NCBI GenBank assembly: GCA_036346275.1
Contig: CM070720.1
Coordinates: 8,409,278-8,473,277, forward strand
Origin: Otatea glauca
Lineage: Eukaryota; Streptophyta; Magnoliopsida; Poales; Poaceae
Direction: 5' to 3'
Length of the DNA stretch: 64,000 nucleotides
Positions 1 to 11,373 of the stretch are shown here, one piece after another. The notes under the pieces were generated by a model. The model searched no databases. It saw nothing but the letters and a program-made list of their open reading frames with translations, and was not told where the DNA came from. Position 1 is the first letter of the stretch. Each line of letters starts with the position of its first letter. A program made the position numbers and the translations under genes.

Positions 1-1270
1 TACTTTACATATCTTTATTGTTGTTGTAATATGATCAATGTTAGAGTTTAGTTTGTGTAACCTACGTCTCTCATTCAAGGGTGCTTGTTTATAAATATGC
101 TAAAATGGCATATTTATAAGTAAGCAGTATCGAATTATCCATATTTTTTGGATAGCTCAAGGATATGTGCTTCGGGCAAGTTCCTGAGCTGTTGTACAAT
201 TTCAGAGAAAGTTTCACTGGTGTTCTCCGGATACACACCCTCTTGACCTGTTATCGAGATGTGTATTTGGTGAACAACAGGGAGATGCTATCGAAATTTT
301 CTCTAGAGTTATACAACAATAGTTTAGGAACTTACCCGAACCACATATCCTTGAATGGGATTAGGACCTAACCTATTTAGAGATTAAGAGTTATCATTGG
401 TACGTACTTAGTTGGTCAATAGATAGACTGTTCTTTAATATTATCCATTATTCTGTTGCTCTACTACAATGTACTAGAACAATTATATGCTATGAATTAT
501 CTATGAATCTGTTACTTTCATGATTTTTTGTCAAGACCACATAATAACTATGAATTGCTTTCTCCCAAGTCAAATATATGACCTTGTCAGATATACAGAT
601 TCGAAATGTCGCAAGTAGAGAGCATCGGCTCATCACCAGACAGAATAGAAGGTGCTGCTGAGGGGCCGAGCAAGGTTCCAAATGTTGAGGGTCCGAGTAA
701 GGTGAGAAAGGCTCGAGGAACAAATAAAGGGGCCAGAGGGAGAACGCTGCAGGTTATCCACTTCAATGCTACAGGGATTTGCACGGTAGGCACAACAGCG
801 GTGGCGATGCGGAGCTCACACGGAGATGAAGCACGTGATGTTGATGGGCGGGCCGAGTGGAGATCGACCGCGGGAAGGCGGGGCAGCAGGCCGGGGAAAC
901 TAAACCGCACCAGGCCGAGAGGAGGGAGAAGGAAGCGAGCCACGCAGGAGCAAAGGGACCGGGCCGGTAGGGAAGAAAATGGGCCACGCGAGGAAAACGG
1001 CCCACGCGGGAAAAAAAGAAAAAGAAAAGATTTTTCTTTTTAAAAATTCTAGAAAATGCAAGAATGATAAAATAAATAACAAATAAATTAGGAAAAATCT
1101 CAGAAAATACTTTTAAGCATTCGAAACCCAGATAAATTATTTTGAACTCATTTTAACTTGAAATTTTGACTCAAATGATTTGCTTGCACTGAAGGAAAAT
1201 TTTAAATTCACCAAAATTTTTAAAAAGGCTCAACAATGGCATGTTACAAGAATTGCAAGCAAACTACAAG
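1..1270. other. Unassigned sequence, no supported gene
   Basis: No convincing gene is seen. A weak 145-codon frame at 606-1043 (plus) is basic, Gly/Arg-rich and ends in a Lys run, with no recognisable domain. It looks like read-through of GC-rich transposon DNA. The GC-rich block 780-1010 followed by an AT-rich tail (1011-1170) resembles in texture the interior of the Tekay LTR at 57.8-59.0 kb, so it may be old Gypsy LTR debris. I could not align it by eye with confidence. Confidence 0.4.
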
Positions 1271-2990
1271 GAGACACACCGATATTTTATTGTGGTGTTC
1301 GGAGACTTGCTGGTCTCCCCAAATCCACATTGAGGCAAGCCCAAACCACTTTGGACAGGCTTCATGAATTAAGCACTCACCTCGAATCCACTAGTGGTTG
1401 CTCTTTTCCCCTCCGGGTAGGTGAGCATCGACCTTCATAACTTTTCCAGAGCTTCTCACAACCTCCGTTAAGAATCTCACCGTGCACGACGTCTCCACAT
1501 GTCGTCTAGGTATCGGCAAACACCAAGAGTAATATGCTAAGCCTTCTAGATTGAACTCTACCAAGTACAACACATGTACAATGGTGATCTCGTAATTTCA
1601 ACACATGCACTAGGATCCTCATCAAGTACAACACATGCACAAGAGGCTCTCAATCCACTTCTAATTGCAACACATGCAATTAGAGCTCACTCTTAGCTCA
1701 AAAACCAAAATGGAGAGTGAAACACATGCACAACCCCTCCAAAATAACTCACAAACATAGGAAGCTCAAATACCAGCCCCCAAGGCTCCTTTTATAGCCT
1801 CCCACATGAAAATTAGCCGTTTGGGGGTCAAATTAGAAAAAATCAGCATTTTCCAGTACTACCGCCCTTCTAGGGCTAGTAGTACCGGCCTCGAGGGAAG
1901 TCCAGTGCTACCGCCCAACTGGGGGTGGTACTACTACTCAAGCGGTAGTATCGGCCTCTAAAATAGGTAGCACCAACAAGAGAAGCCGAGCAAAACACCC
2001 ATTCTAGAATAAACACATAGACCCTGAGGGGCGATAGTACCATACCTCCGGTACTACAGGCCAATTGAGAGCGGTAGTACCAAACCTCCAGTGCTACCGG
2101 CCTCAGGGTCGGTACGACCGACTGTTCAGAGAAAAATTTGATTTCTCACAAAAATCAAACCAACTAAAATCAAGAACCAATTTAGATCAATTCATTGAGC
2201 CATGTGGTGATCAACACATGATCACGCCAATTTGCAAAACACATTTGTAAATACTCAACACATGCTCCAAGAATTGTATTTAAACTTCAACTTATTTGCA
2301 AAACATATTTACATATAATCCAAAAACCTATGGGATCAATTCTCTTAGCCATGTGATGATCAAGACATGATCAAGTCAATTTGCAAAACACATTTACAAA
2401 CCATATTCACATGCTCTAGGATCGAAACCCATAACCTCCAGCTTATTTGCAAAACACATCTCCAAATAACAAATCCATTCAATTTAAAGTCAAATCTTGA
2501 GCCATGAGATAATCAACACATGATCCCAACACTTTGCAAAACAAATTTGCAAATGCTTATCTCATGCTCCAAGAGAATAACCAATAAAATCACATTTTGC
2601 AAACACAAAGCATAATCCTTTCTTAGCCTTGTGATGATCAACACATGATCAAGTCACAAGCTAAGACTCCGATGCATGAGCTATCTGTTTTTTCAACACA
2701 TGCAAAAACCACTTAAACCAAATTGCATAAGCTATATCCCTTTTGCAACACATGCAAATACATAGCTCCATGCAAAATCCAAATCAATTAAGATTCAATA
2801 AGAAGCAAGCATGAGCTCCCTTATTTGCAACACATGCAAATACGTAGCTCATGCAAAATCCGAATAAGAGAGTGAGCTAGAGTGAACCGGATTGAGTTCA
2901 TCAACACATGATGAAACTGAAGCTAAATGACTCAACCTCTCTTAATAGTACGGCAAACCTAACTAGAAACCTGGTCTCTTAATCCGACCT
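1271..2990 (-). mobile_element. Truncated inverted copy of the 3.4-kb LTR (same family as 25077-28508)
   Basis: Read as reverse complement, this stretch matches about 26219-28230 of the solo LTR in collinear order. The GGTGTTCGG..ACTTGCTGG block at 1291-1315 matches 28165-28195. The runs of CACATGCA-type motifs match the 27.8-27.9 kb CATGTGTTGCA repeats. The GGTAGTACCGGCC blocks at 1870-2110 match 27.2-27.6 kb, and ACTCAACC..CTTAATAGTACGGCAA at 2929-2955 matches 26260-26295. Both LTR ends are missing. Around 2996-3020 a short CTCCCCCTA..ATGTGT patch resembles the part near 25345-25370, which suggests an internal deletion of the copy. Confidence 0.85.
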
Positions 2991-4919
2991 GGGTGATAAT
3001 CTCCCCCTATCTATGTGTAAGTCCCATGCATATCCGGCTATTGCCAATAGTCACTCGCGTCAAATCATCGTTTTATTTTTATTTTTACCAAAATATTATC
3101 TACCTTTAATGTCATATCCAACCTTTTAAATTTATTAGGAAACAATACAATCTGATTATTTCAGTTTCCATTACTAAAGCATAGCTAAGCATGTTCATTG
3201 TATAATCGCATATACCCAGACTTACATTATATACTGTCTATCCTTCTCCTAGGGTTATCAAGGTTCACAAGTTAATATTTATTAAGGAAGTTCCATGAGG
3301 TAACAGGTATATCTACCAGTACCACAATATAGCTAATTTACAGAAAATACGTGCATGCATAATAGTTTTGACAAAAGGAACCTAACTTAATTTAAATAAT
3401 GGAATTAACATGGTCAAAGGGGGTGCATGCCTTGCTCTGTGTATTCTTGTAATGTACCAGGATCGAGGTCGACAGTCGTATCTTTAGAGACGTCGGTTTC
3501 TACACTTTATCGATATAAAGCAACAACAACAAGAGGCAAAAGGAGTCAAATAACATCAAATTTACAAATGGACTAAAATAAAAAAATTTGGTGATAAAAA
3601 ACTTTAAATACTGTTTTAAATTTATTTGTCTGTGTTACAGATTTCAGGGCTTGTATTATCCAAGGTTAGGCTTTTAATAGGATTTAGATGCAAAGAATAT
3701 TTAAATAGAATCATTTTTGTAAAATTATATGGTATTGTACTTAAGAGTGTTTTGAAACTAGTCCTACATATATTATCATTTATTTATGACTCGTTATTTA
3801 TATTCTATTTTTATTCACATACAAATCAAGGTCATTTACAAACTTGATTCAATCTTAATCAAATATCAAGTACTTTTGCATAAACAATGGTATTATGGTC
3901 CTAAAAAGGGTAGGAATTGGTTTCACTTCATTTTGAATTTATGTGCACTATTTATTGTTATTTGAGTTTTCCATAACTAGAAATTGGCCTAATTAGAAAT
4001 TTAATTCAAACTTCTTTAAAATTCAAATATTTTTGCAATAATGAGATGATTATGGTCTCAGGTGCATGTATAAATTTATTTCATAATTTTTAGAGTTAGG
4101 GTTTGCATATTTCTAATAGTGAACATATTAGGGTTATTCAAAGTTTAAATTCAAATAATTCAAACTTAGTTTAAAAATTAAATATTTTTGCATTTTCTGG
4201 AAAATTATGATTTTATATTAATTTATAAATTTATTTTACTTGAATGAGATTTAAGATGCATAAGTTATTAGGGTTCGAATGTCTAGAGTTTGGAAAAATG
4301 CTGAAAAGGGAAAATAAGTTTTCCAACTTTAAGGACGCCTTTCATTTTTCAGCTTATTTTTAAATTAACACGTGTGGCTGACAAACGGTGCCACTGTTAG
4401 TGGCTTGTGCTGTGTGTGTGTGTTGTGTGGCTGACCATATGGTCCAACTTGTCGGCGATACCGAATAGGGGAGATGGTCGGGGATCTCATCGATGGTGCT
4501 AGGGCCATGATCTTGCTTGGTCAACCATGCTAGGGGCTCTAGGGGGTTGCGGTGCATCTGGGGGTGGGCTCAGTCATGGCCAATGGTGGTCGGAGATGGG
4601 CCGCCACCGTGCCTGCATAGTCGTTTGATGACTCCTAGTGTAGTTAGGCGAATGACTTGATTCAGGTTGCTGTATTGAGACAATGATTGGTTTCAAGTAT
4701 GTTTATCAAGTTGTACTGTTATCTTGGCTGTTTTCAGCTAGTTATCCTCTTTCTTGCTCTCACATCATGAAGATCAGGCCTTTTTCCCCCATATCACGGA
4801 GGCTAGAGGTGAACTGGAAGAGGCCAACTCTGAAAGGATGGGGGCAGCATGAGATAACCCTTACCCTGAGAACCTGCTCCAAGTAGATTCTAACCTCATG
4901 CAACATTTGTTGGAGTTCT
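2991..4919. other. AT-rich intergenic DNA, possible Gypsy LTR debris
   Basis: No gene is seen. The stretch is AT-rich with short homopolymers, and a short (GT)n run lies near 4410-4425. The segment 3400-3530 (AACATGGTCAAAG.., GCATGCCTTGC..) is reminiscent of the corresponding part of the Tekay LTR at 57505-57530, so decayed Gypsy LTR is plausible but unproven. Confidence 0.35.
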
Positions 4920-6020
4920 TCACCTTGAGGTTGAGGTTGCACCTGCGAAATCCTCGTGTGTTTTGCAAGGAGCAATGAAGATCATGTCAGCTCTATCTCT
5001 TCGAAAAATTCCTCCATCTTTGGCTTGCATTCCTTCTGGGATGAGAATGAGACGTTCTTGCTCTTCAATCTGGAACTCCACCATGGGAGGCAATGTAGGT
5101 TTCGCAGGAGTAGAGGATGAGATGGGTGATGGTTTTGCATGACCAAAGGACGTGGAAGACAAGACGGTCGCAAAAACCACAAGAGTTTGGAGATGAACCG
5201 CCTTAGGGCCGGGGCAAACCGTCTCTGTCGGATGGGGTTGGGACAAATACGACCGAGATACCGGCCGCTAGGTAAAAGATTTGTTTTTCCTCAAGATGAT
5301 ACATTGCTTAAGCCGGTGGCCATATCGGAAGTCGCCAGTGCACCTGACACCATTAATGCAAACAGCGGGATGGTGCCCAACCCCAAGGCAGCGCGAGCAA
5401 CAAAGAAAGGAATGATTACTTAGAAGACTATGAACGTTGCTAAGATTTGAACTCTGCAACAGCGCATGAAGAACAACCTTGGACCCGCCCTTTGTTGATG
5501 GAGCATGAACATTGCCAATTATCACCAGGAAGGCAAATAGATCATCAAGAAACAATCGAGAGAAGAAACCAAATTTTAGATAAGGGAACTACTTCGGACC
5601 CTCCCGAGAGATGAGCGGAGCGAACGAAACCAATTTGGATTTAGCTTGAACAGGAGACTTGTTCCTCATATGATGCTTTTTGGAAGAGACAACAGTCCAT
5701 TCATTTTCATGCTCACGACTCTAGTTCCTAAAGTCTCTTTGCCAGTCAGGCCCTCCATCCTGCCAGAGATGAAAATGAATAGAGAAATCATTGGAGGAGA
5801 AGCCTTTAGGAGCATAGACAAAGAGACCAATTTTTTTGCTTGAAACAGTGAAACAAAAACCATAATCATAGGCCTTTTTGACCCAAAATCCAGAGGGGTC
5901 TCCCCCAATAACACAAGCAAGAGCTAAGCTAATGGACCGCTCATTGAGTCGGAACAAAAATATGGAAAACGTGATGAGGAGAAGAACAAAATGGGAGGAA
6001 GAACCAGCATCAACCGACAC
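4920..6020 (-). pseudogene. Decayed grass transposon-type zinc-knuckle protein gene
   Basis: The coding direction is minus, and three frames follow one another: 6020-5721, 5555-5268 and 5246-4920. The first has a segment with the pattern FRLNE..ISLALACVIGGDPSGF....F.VSSK.IGLFVY....DF.IHFHLWQDGG. This is familiar from repetitive grass proteins of LINE/retroelement origin that carry CCHC knuckles. The second contains one complete knuckle, CSRCLGVGHHPAVC (CX2CX4HX4C), and a second, damaged one ending in RYGHRLKQC. The third is Pro/Ser-rich, then acidic. The expected role is nucleic-acid binding (gag/ORF1-like), not a host function. No RT is seen nearby, so this is a 5' fragment or a stand-alone relic. 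Frames do not join without shifts. Family assignment is from pattern memory and is moderate. Confidence 0.5.
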
Positions 6021-8036
6021 TCCATACTGTTGTTGAATTTAGTCTGTTGTCTTTGATCCCCCGGAGAAGTCCCAAAGCACCAAGAGCTTAGCAAGCTCTG
6101 ACATTTCGAGAGATCTCGCCTTCCTCACCTCCCCTGCATCAAGGCTTTGTTGATCGTCCTTCTTCCTTCCAGAAGTTATTGTTTTGCTCTTGCTTGCTAA
6201 GGAGTGTTGCTAAGGCGGAGAAGGAGGGCTTAATGCGGCAATACTATGGGCAATGGAAGCTAAAAATGAAACGTGCAGTGAGATTAGGGATGCACAGAGG
6301 TGGTCCAAGCTTAATGAATTGTATCGAGCCTTACCGAGGTGTCTCAATTTGAGTTTGCCCCCTTTCTGTGATCTTGGGGCAATGGCAGCAATGGCCGATG
6401 CTTGGACACAGTTGAGTTGTTAGGGAGACTTGACAGGGGTGTAAGAGGGGTGTGGGGTGCCAATGGAAGGCATTGGTTGGTATTTTTAGGGGTGCAAGGT
6501 CAGTGGTAACAGGGTGTGAGCTCGACTATGAATGGCGACTCGGTGCTGGGATTTTGTTCTATCGTGGCAGCGAGTCAGGTGGGCTGTGCTTGCCGCGACA
6601 AGAATTGGGCAAGGCATGTGCGGCTTTGGCCGAGTTCCAGGGTAAGTCAAGGAGGGACTGTGTCACTGTCCAGTGGGCCAAGGCACATGAATGGTCCCTT
6701 ATGCCAATGAATGCAAAAGAGAGGAAACAGGATTGCTATTATTTGGGTAGATCAGGGCTCAAGCATTTAATTGGGATTTCATTCATGGCAAAAGGTTTTT
6801 GAAACTTTTTATGCTTGATCTATAGACAATCTTTAGCCTTCTGTAGAAATTTTGGATCATGATCTGACTTGTAAATTTTATTAAAATTCTGACAAGCACA
6901 CTGTTTTAGTTTTTGGTTTTCTGACTTTTATTTTTATGGAGTTACAAATCAGATTTATTTTACATGAAAAATTTTATGTGTGATCCCAATATTTCATAGG
7001 GGCTACCATAAAAGTTTCAGATGATGATAAATCTTATATGATTTTATAAACTTTTGACATTGCTTTGTTAGTTTATTTGAGTTTTCAGTTTTTTAATTTC
7101 TAAATGAATCATATAAGTTTATTTATTTTTTAAAGTTTTTTAGGGTTGTTTCATTCTGTAGGTGATTTCATAAAAACTTCAGAATCAGATAATGTTCGTA
7201 CAATTTTAATTAATTCTTACAATACTACTATTCTTGGTCTTGGCTATAGTTTTTTATTTTGCATGTGCACTAAATTTTTCCACATAGCTCTAAAACTTTT
7301 TATGTCAGTTCCTTTGATGCTGTATATGACACCCTAAAACTATTAGAGCATTATCATGCTTACATATTTTTTAATAATTCTGACAATGCTTCTACTCATA
7401 GTCTTTGGTGTTGTTTTTATTTTCATCTCTTTATTAAATGTTTTCACATTCCTTCGAAAAATTTTGGGGATGTTCTGGTGATAAATTATGGTTTAAATAA
7501 ATTTTCTTCATATTTTCTTCTTTATATGATTCTAGTTTTCACAATTGGGAAAAGAGAAATTCAACAATAGAAAAGACTTTTCTTTAAGATCAATATCCAA
7601 GAAAATTTTTAGAAAAGATGAAATTTCAAAATAGAATCATAATTCAAACTCAATTTTATATCTCATTCATTTGGAACTGAGGGATTCAAGAATACAAATG
7701 TTCTTTCTCAAAGATTAAAATTCAAGAAAATTAGTGAAGAGATGGAAATTTAGATTAAAATCATAATTCCAATTAAAATTTCTATTTTTGAATTTTCTAG
7801 GATGTTACACCCCCTAGAACAGCACTGCATGATCTACAAGTTGGTGGTGCCCCTACCTCCCACACCTCTCGCTGGATGTCACCTTGTACATGTGCATTTA
7901 AACAACAATTAGGCAACACCATATTCTTTTGTAAACTAAAATTAAACACAGATGAGAATGTATTCACCTTATCATTTCTAATAACAAGTGTAGATGTTGC
8001 GGTACGTGTGCATGCGTGTGTAATCATACGGATGTT
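6021..8036. other. Unassigned AT-rich region
   Basis: No supported gene is seen. A 116-codon frame at 6452-6802 (plus) has no domain I recognise. 7560-7800 contains two loosely similar AT-rich stretches (AAGAAAATTT.., AAGAAAATTAG..), and TAGGATGTTACACCCCCTA at 7799-7817 resembles the LTR/PPT junction of a minus-oriented chromoviral Gypsy (compare 59023-59046). This may be the edge of an old LTR whose other end I could not find. Confidence 0.3.
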
Positions 8037-8321
8037 TGTTGGTCTTAGCCCAAATCAGTACGCACGTACGATTGTAAAAAATCAAGCACAAGAACTTACG
8101 AATACAAATATTTTTATGGTGCAACACAACTAGCACCTTTTCTTGCTCTTTCTTGCTTTCTTGTTTGCTTCTTGCTTACAAAACTTAGGACTATCTCTAA
8201 ATTTATAACCAAACCTACAGCTCTAAGAAACAGAATAGGATTCAACAATCCAAATAAGAAAATGACTCTTTCCTTATTTAATTTGGATCGTTTGTCCTAT
8301 AGGACTAGATTAGTGTGAACA
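8037..8321 (-). repeat. LTR (3' LTR in element orientation) of the gag-only Copia-like element
   Basis: 285 bp, from TGTTGGTCTTAG to GTGTGAACA. It is paired with 9611-9881 and shares the long block from CGTACGATTG to GATTAGTG. It is followed on the plus strand by a run of 12-13 C residues, the complementary polypurine tract. Confidence 0.8.
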
Positions 8322-8467
8322 ATGCCCCCCCCCCCCAATATAGTTTTGGTTGTTCGAGATCTCTAACATTCACCCCTTAATCTTATAATATCAACTAGCT
8401 CTAAATTCAATTGTTAAGGCAGTCGGTCTCAACTAAGAGTTACCCAACATTTACTCAACACAGGATG

Positions 8468-8712
8468 ACGAACACATCTTCTCAACATCCTGTACTCAAC
8501 TTATCAATTTAAATCAAGACGGCGAACATATCTCCTTAACGTCTTGATCTCATCTTCGATGGACATGACTCAGGACAGCGAACACATCTCCTCAACGTCC
8601 CGGACATATGTCTCATGAACTTGACTTAGGACGGCGACACATCTCCTCAACGTCCTGGTGTCAACTTACGGCAAACACATCTCCTCAACATCTTGAACTC
8701 GACTCATCGTGA
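8468..8712. repeat. Degenerate 40-56 bp tandem repeat inside the gag-only element
   Basis: Five imperfect units share the core CGAACACATCTCCTCAACGTCC, written in pieces as CGAACACATCTC and CTCAACGTCC. They start near 8468, 8519, 8574, 8629 and 8671. Spacing varies from about 40 to 56 bp. The array lies between the polypurine tract side and gag, in the place where a full element would carry pol. Confidence 0.7.
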
Positions 8713-8826
8713 ACTAGACTCAGCATTAGAGCAGCGCCAGTTGCTCTTCAACATCTGCCTCAATTAAATGCTCCCCGCTCTCACCTTCCTCGGATTACGA
8801 CATTCGAAAGCGAAGTACCCGTAATC

Positions 8827-9577
8827 CTAACAATTGTAGCATCTCAACTTTGTCTTGTTGAATTTTCTGTAGCAACTATCGGCCTTCACCTCTTTAGCCT
8901 TCCACTCAGCACAAGTGAGCATTAAATGTTCCTCCCTAGTGTCACCATATCCTCTAAGATACTCCTTGTGCACCTTCAACCGTCCAATGAGCTCCTCAAC
9001 CATTGTGGTCTTAAGGTCGGCAAATTGTTCGATAGTAGAAGCAATCTCGAGAAACTTTCGATAGATGACGCGAATAAATTTCTTCATAGTGCACGTCTTC
9101 TCAATCTTCTCACCTAGTGCTTGAATCTTGTTGATGATGATCGTCCGCCGAACTGTGAAATCATCAACTGATTCCGACTCCTTCATGCACATGCGCTAGA
9201 ATTCCGACTTGAGGGTTTGCACCTTGGCGTCTTTTACGTGTTTAGATCCTATATGAATGATTTTCAATGCCTCCTATGCCTCCTTGGCTATCTCTTTCCC
9301 AACCAATAGTAAGAGCGTATCCCCTGGTATCCCTTGATAGATCACAACTAATACAAATCTGGTCCTTGCGTGAGTTGATGATACCAAGTTCGATGACATC
9401 CCACACCCCTTGTGCCTTTATGTACACTTTCATCTTGATCATCCAAGCAGCATAGTTGCTCTTCGCGAGCAACAGATATTGCAACGAGATGGCGGAACCC
9501 TCCTTCGTCGTCACACCTGACGTCGCCTCATCACCGGTGACACATCTTCCCAGAGAGCACGCCATGATTTTGGGCAT
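8827..9577 (-). pseudogene. Copia-type gag (DUF4219/UBN2-like), frameshifted
   Basis: Two minus frames make up the gene. The first (9577-9242) contains LLLAKSNYAAWMIKMKVYIK..GVWDVIE, the typical Copia gag N-terminus. The second (9192-8827) contains MKESESVDDFTVRRTIIINK, then IASTIEQFADLKTTMVEEL and LIGRLKVHKE, the UBN2 gag core. It ends in RCYNC, the beginning of a CCHC knuckle that is cut off. Gag would form the particle shell. The gene lacks any downstream pol, and the two parts are joined only through a frameshift and stops around 9193-9241, so it is inactive. The fixed order and the closeness of both LTRs argue that the lack of pol is ancestral to this insertion, not a later deletion. Confidence 0.75.
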
Positions 9578-9610
9578 GCATGGATCAAGAATTCAGGCTC
9601 TGATTCTAAT

Positions 9611-9881
9611 TGTTGATTTTAGCACAGATCAATACATGTACGATTGCAAAAAGTTAAGCATAAGAACTCACGAACAAAAATATTTTGACTGTGCAACGCA
9701 ATTAGCACTTTTCTTCTTTTCTTGCTCTTCCTTGCTTGCAAAACTCAGGACTACCTCTGAATTTATACCTAAACCTACAGCTCTAAGAAACGGAATAGGA
9801 TTCAACAATTCAAATAAGAAAATAACTCTTTTCTTGTTTAATTCGGATCATTTATCCTATCGTACTAGATTAGTGCGAACA
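9611..9881 (-). repeat. LTR (5' LTR in element orientation) of the gag-only Copia-like element
   Basis: 271 bp, TGTTGATTTTAG to GTGCGAACA, paired with 8037-8321. Gag starts about 35 bp inside it on the minus strand. Confidence 0.8.
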
Positions 9882-10326
9882 ATGTCAGCATCAAGACCAG
9901 CCGCATGGATCTAGCCATGGCCATGGAACTAGATGTGTTATGCGGAGGTGAGAGCATCTAGGCCCCCTATTCTTTTTATTATACTTATTTTGTAGGTTTT
10001 GGTGTTGATGATCAAGAAGCATACTTAGTACAAGCTTACAAATGCTATTCCTGAAGAACAAGGCTAAGGCTTTTATTTGTAGCTTTGACTTGGGAGTTGA
10101 TTCAAGTCACATAGCTAGAATAACCGTACTATTAAGAGAGATTATACATAAGAAATGATCTTGGTTCATATGCAAAATCAGTAAGATTACTTGGAGCATA
10201 GGACTTTTCGTTTCTCACTCAAAAATCAAGAGTTGTACCTAGTTAGCCAAAACAATTCTCTCTGAACCAAACTTCTTAGGCGCTCAAAGATCCTTAGTTC
10301 AAAATTCCAACTGAGCGTACACCATG

Positions 10327-10977
10327 TACGCCGGACCAATATTTTCGGTCCGGTGCTGAGAATTAACTTTACCAAGCGTACTCCATATACGCCGGACCGA
10401 CTTTTTTGGTCCAGCGTTAAGAGTTCTTCTTTGATTCTTTTCAACCAAGTATAACTATTATTCGTCGGACCAATCTGAATTCTTTTCTAAATATAGTTCG
10501 ACCTAATGTTATATTTTCACTCTAAATAAAACTCTAGTCTGTGTTAAAATTTATTTTTAACCAGAAATATGAAGTCTGTTACAGACTAAAATTCCATGTA
10601 AGCCAGACCAACTTTTTTGGTCCTACGCAAACTTGCTTCACTCTGATAAAACCAGTCGTTCTCTCTTGTACGCCGGACCAACTTTTTCGGTCCGGTGCAA
10701 ACGTCGTTCACTAGTACTAAGTTAGATCAAACCTTGTGTACGTCGGACCAACTTTTTCGGTCCAGCGTCAACATAGCTTGCCTGGCTAAATCAAAACATA
10801 TGCGCGACGGACCAATTTTATTGGTTCGACGCAAATCTTCTTCTTGCTAGTATAAACCTTTGCTCTCTTCACTCTTACGACGAACCGATTTTTTCGGTGC
10901 GGCATGAACAGGTCTTTCTGAGTTCAACAAATGCCTCTCAAACTATGTACCCTAAACCAAAATTTTTGGTCCGGCGT
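10327..10977 (+). repeat. Array of eight short hairpins in the 5' LTR
   Basis: Units of about 30 bp of the form GCCGGACC-(8-9 nt T-rich loop)-GGTCCGGC occur at about 10327, 10389, 10598, 10669, 10738, 10803, 10877 and 10947, spaced 60-210 bp apart. Several have matched changes on both arms (GACGGACCAAT..ATTGGTTCG at 10805; CGAACCGA..TCGGTGCGG at 10880). The same array is in the 3' LTR. Function is unknown. Confidence 0.8.
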
Positions 10978-11105
10978 GTGTATAGTTTGACTTATGGTTC
11001 ATACTCAGTCGAAATTCTTACTCAAAGGTAGCAGTTGACCTACCCCATCTACCCTACCAACCCCCAACGGCCAAATGGCAGGTGTAACGGTTATTTCTGT
11101 TCAGG

Positions 11106-11117
11106 GTCTATATATAG
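11106..11117 (+). promoter_or_regulatory. Likely LTR TATA box
   Basis: GTCTATATATAG in the 5' LTR, repeated at 21809-21820 in the 3' LTR, at a typical position upstream of the R/U5 part. Inferred from sequence only. Confidence 0.5.
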
Positions 11118-11328
11118 AATGCTTGTGTTCACAATGAAGATACAGAGCTTTGCACATTCACATCTTTTGATATCTTGAATATCTTTGAAAGTGTTAACAA
11201 GTGTTGTGCTGAACTTTTATACAAAGTGCTTCCGCTTCTATCCTTTTATTGAGAAAAGTTTTTAAATAACTGTAAAAAGTGTTAAAGTTGCCTATTCACC
11301 CCCCCTAGGCCAACTTGATCCTTATAAG

Positions 11329-11340
11329 TGGTATCAGAGC
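11329..11340 (+). other. Primer-binding site for initiator Met tRNA
   Basis: TGGTATCAGAGC, two bases after the 5' LTR end. This is the standard plant Copia PBS complementary to the 3' end of initiator tRNA-Met. Confidence 0.93.
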
Positions 11341-11373
11341 AAGGTTAACCCTTTAAAGCTTAGCTTGGGTAAA

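Larger units (their letters stand above)
8037..9881 (-). mobile_element. Compact gag-only Copia-like LTR element (TR-GAG type)
   Basis: The two direct terminal repeats are 8037-8321 and 9611-9881. Both begin TGTTG and end GAACA, and they are about 85-90% alike by eye. The flanks are ATGTT (8032-8036) and ATGTC (9882-9886), a 5-bp target duplication with one difference. The interior is only 1.29 kb and encodes a broken Copia gag on the minus strand. No protease, integrase or RT is present. A C-rich run at 8323-8337 next to the left repeat is the complement of a polypurine tract, as expected for a minus-oriented element. AATCAGAGCC at the right repeat (complement of 9596-9605) looks like a degraded Met-tRNA primer site. 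This fits terminal-repeat retrotransposons that encode only gag. Confidence 0.78.
9949..11326 (+). repeat. 5' LTR of the SIRE-type element
   Basis: 1378 bp. It aligns with 20652-22536 from end to end with roughly 3% difference over the first 300 bases by eye. It lacks about 507 bp present in the 3' LTR (21886 to about 22400). The junction reads CTTTGAAAGTGTTAACAAG here versus CTTTGAAATCATTC at one side in the 3' copy. A TATA-like CTATATATAG lies near 11108. The end CTTATA is followed by AG and then the primer-binding site. Confidence 0.9.

Noticed and set aside
606..1043. 145-codon ORF as a host gene
   Set aside because: No domain, compositional bias (Gly/Arg then Lys run), no neighbouring exons.
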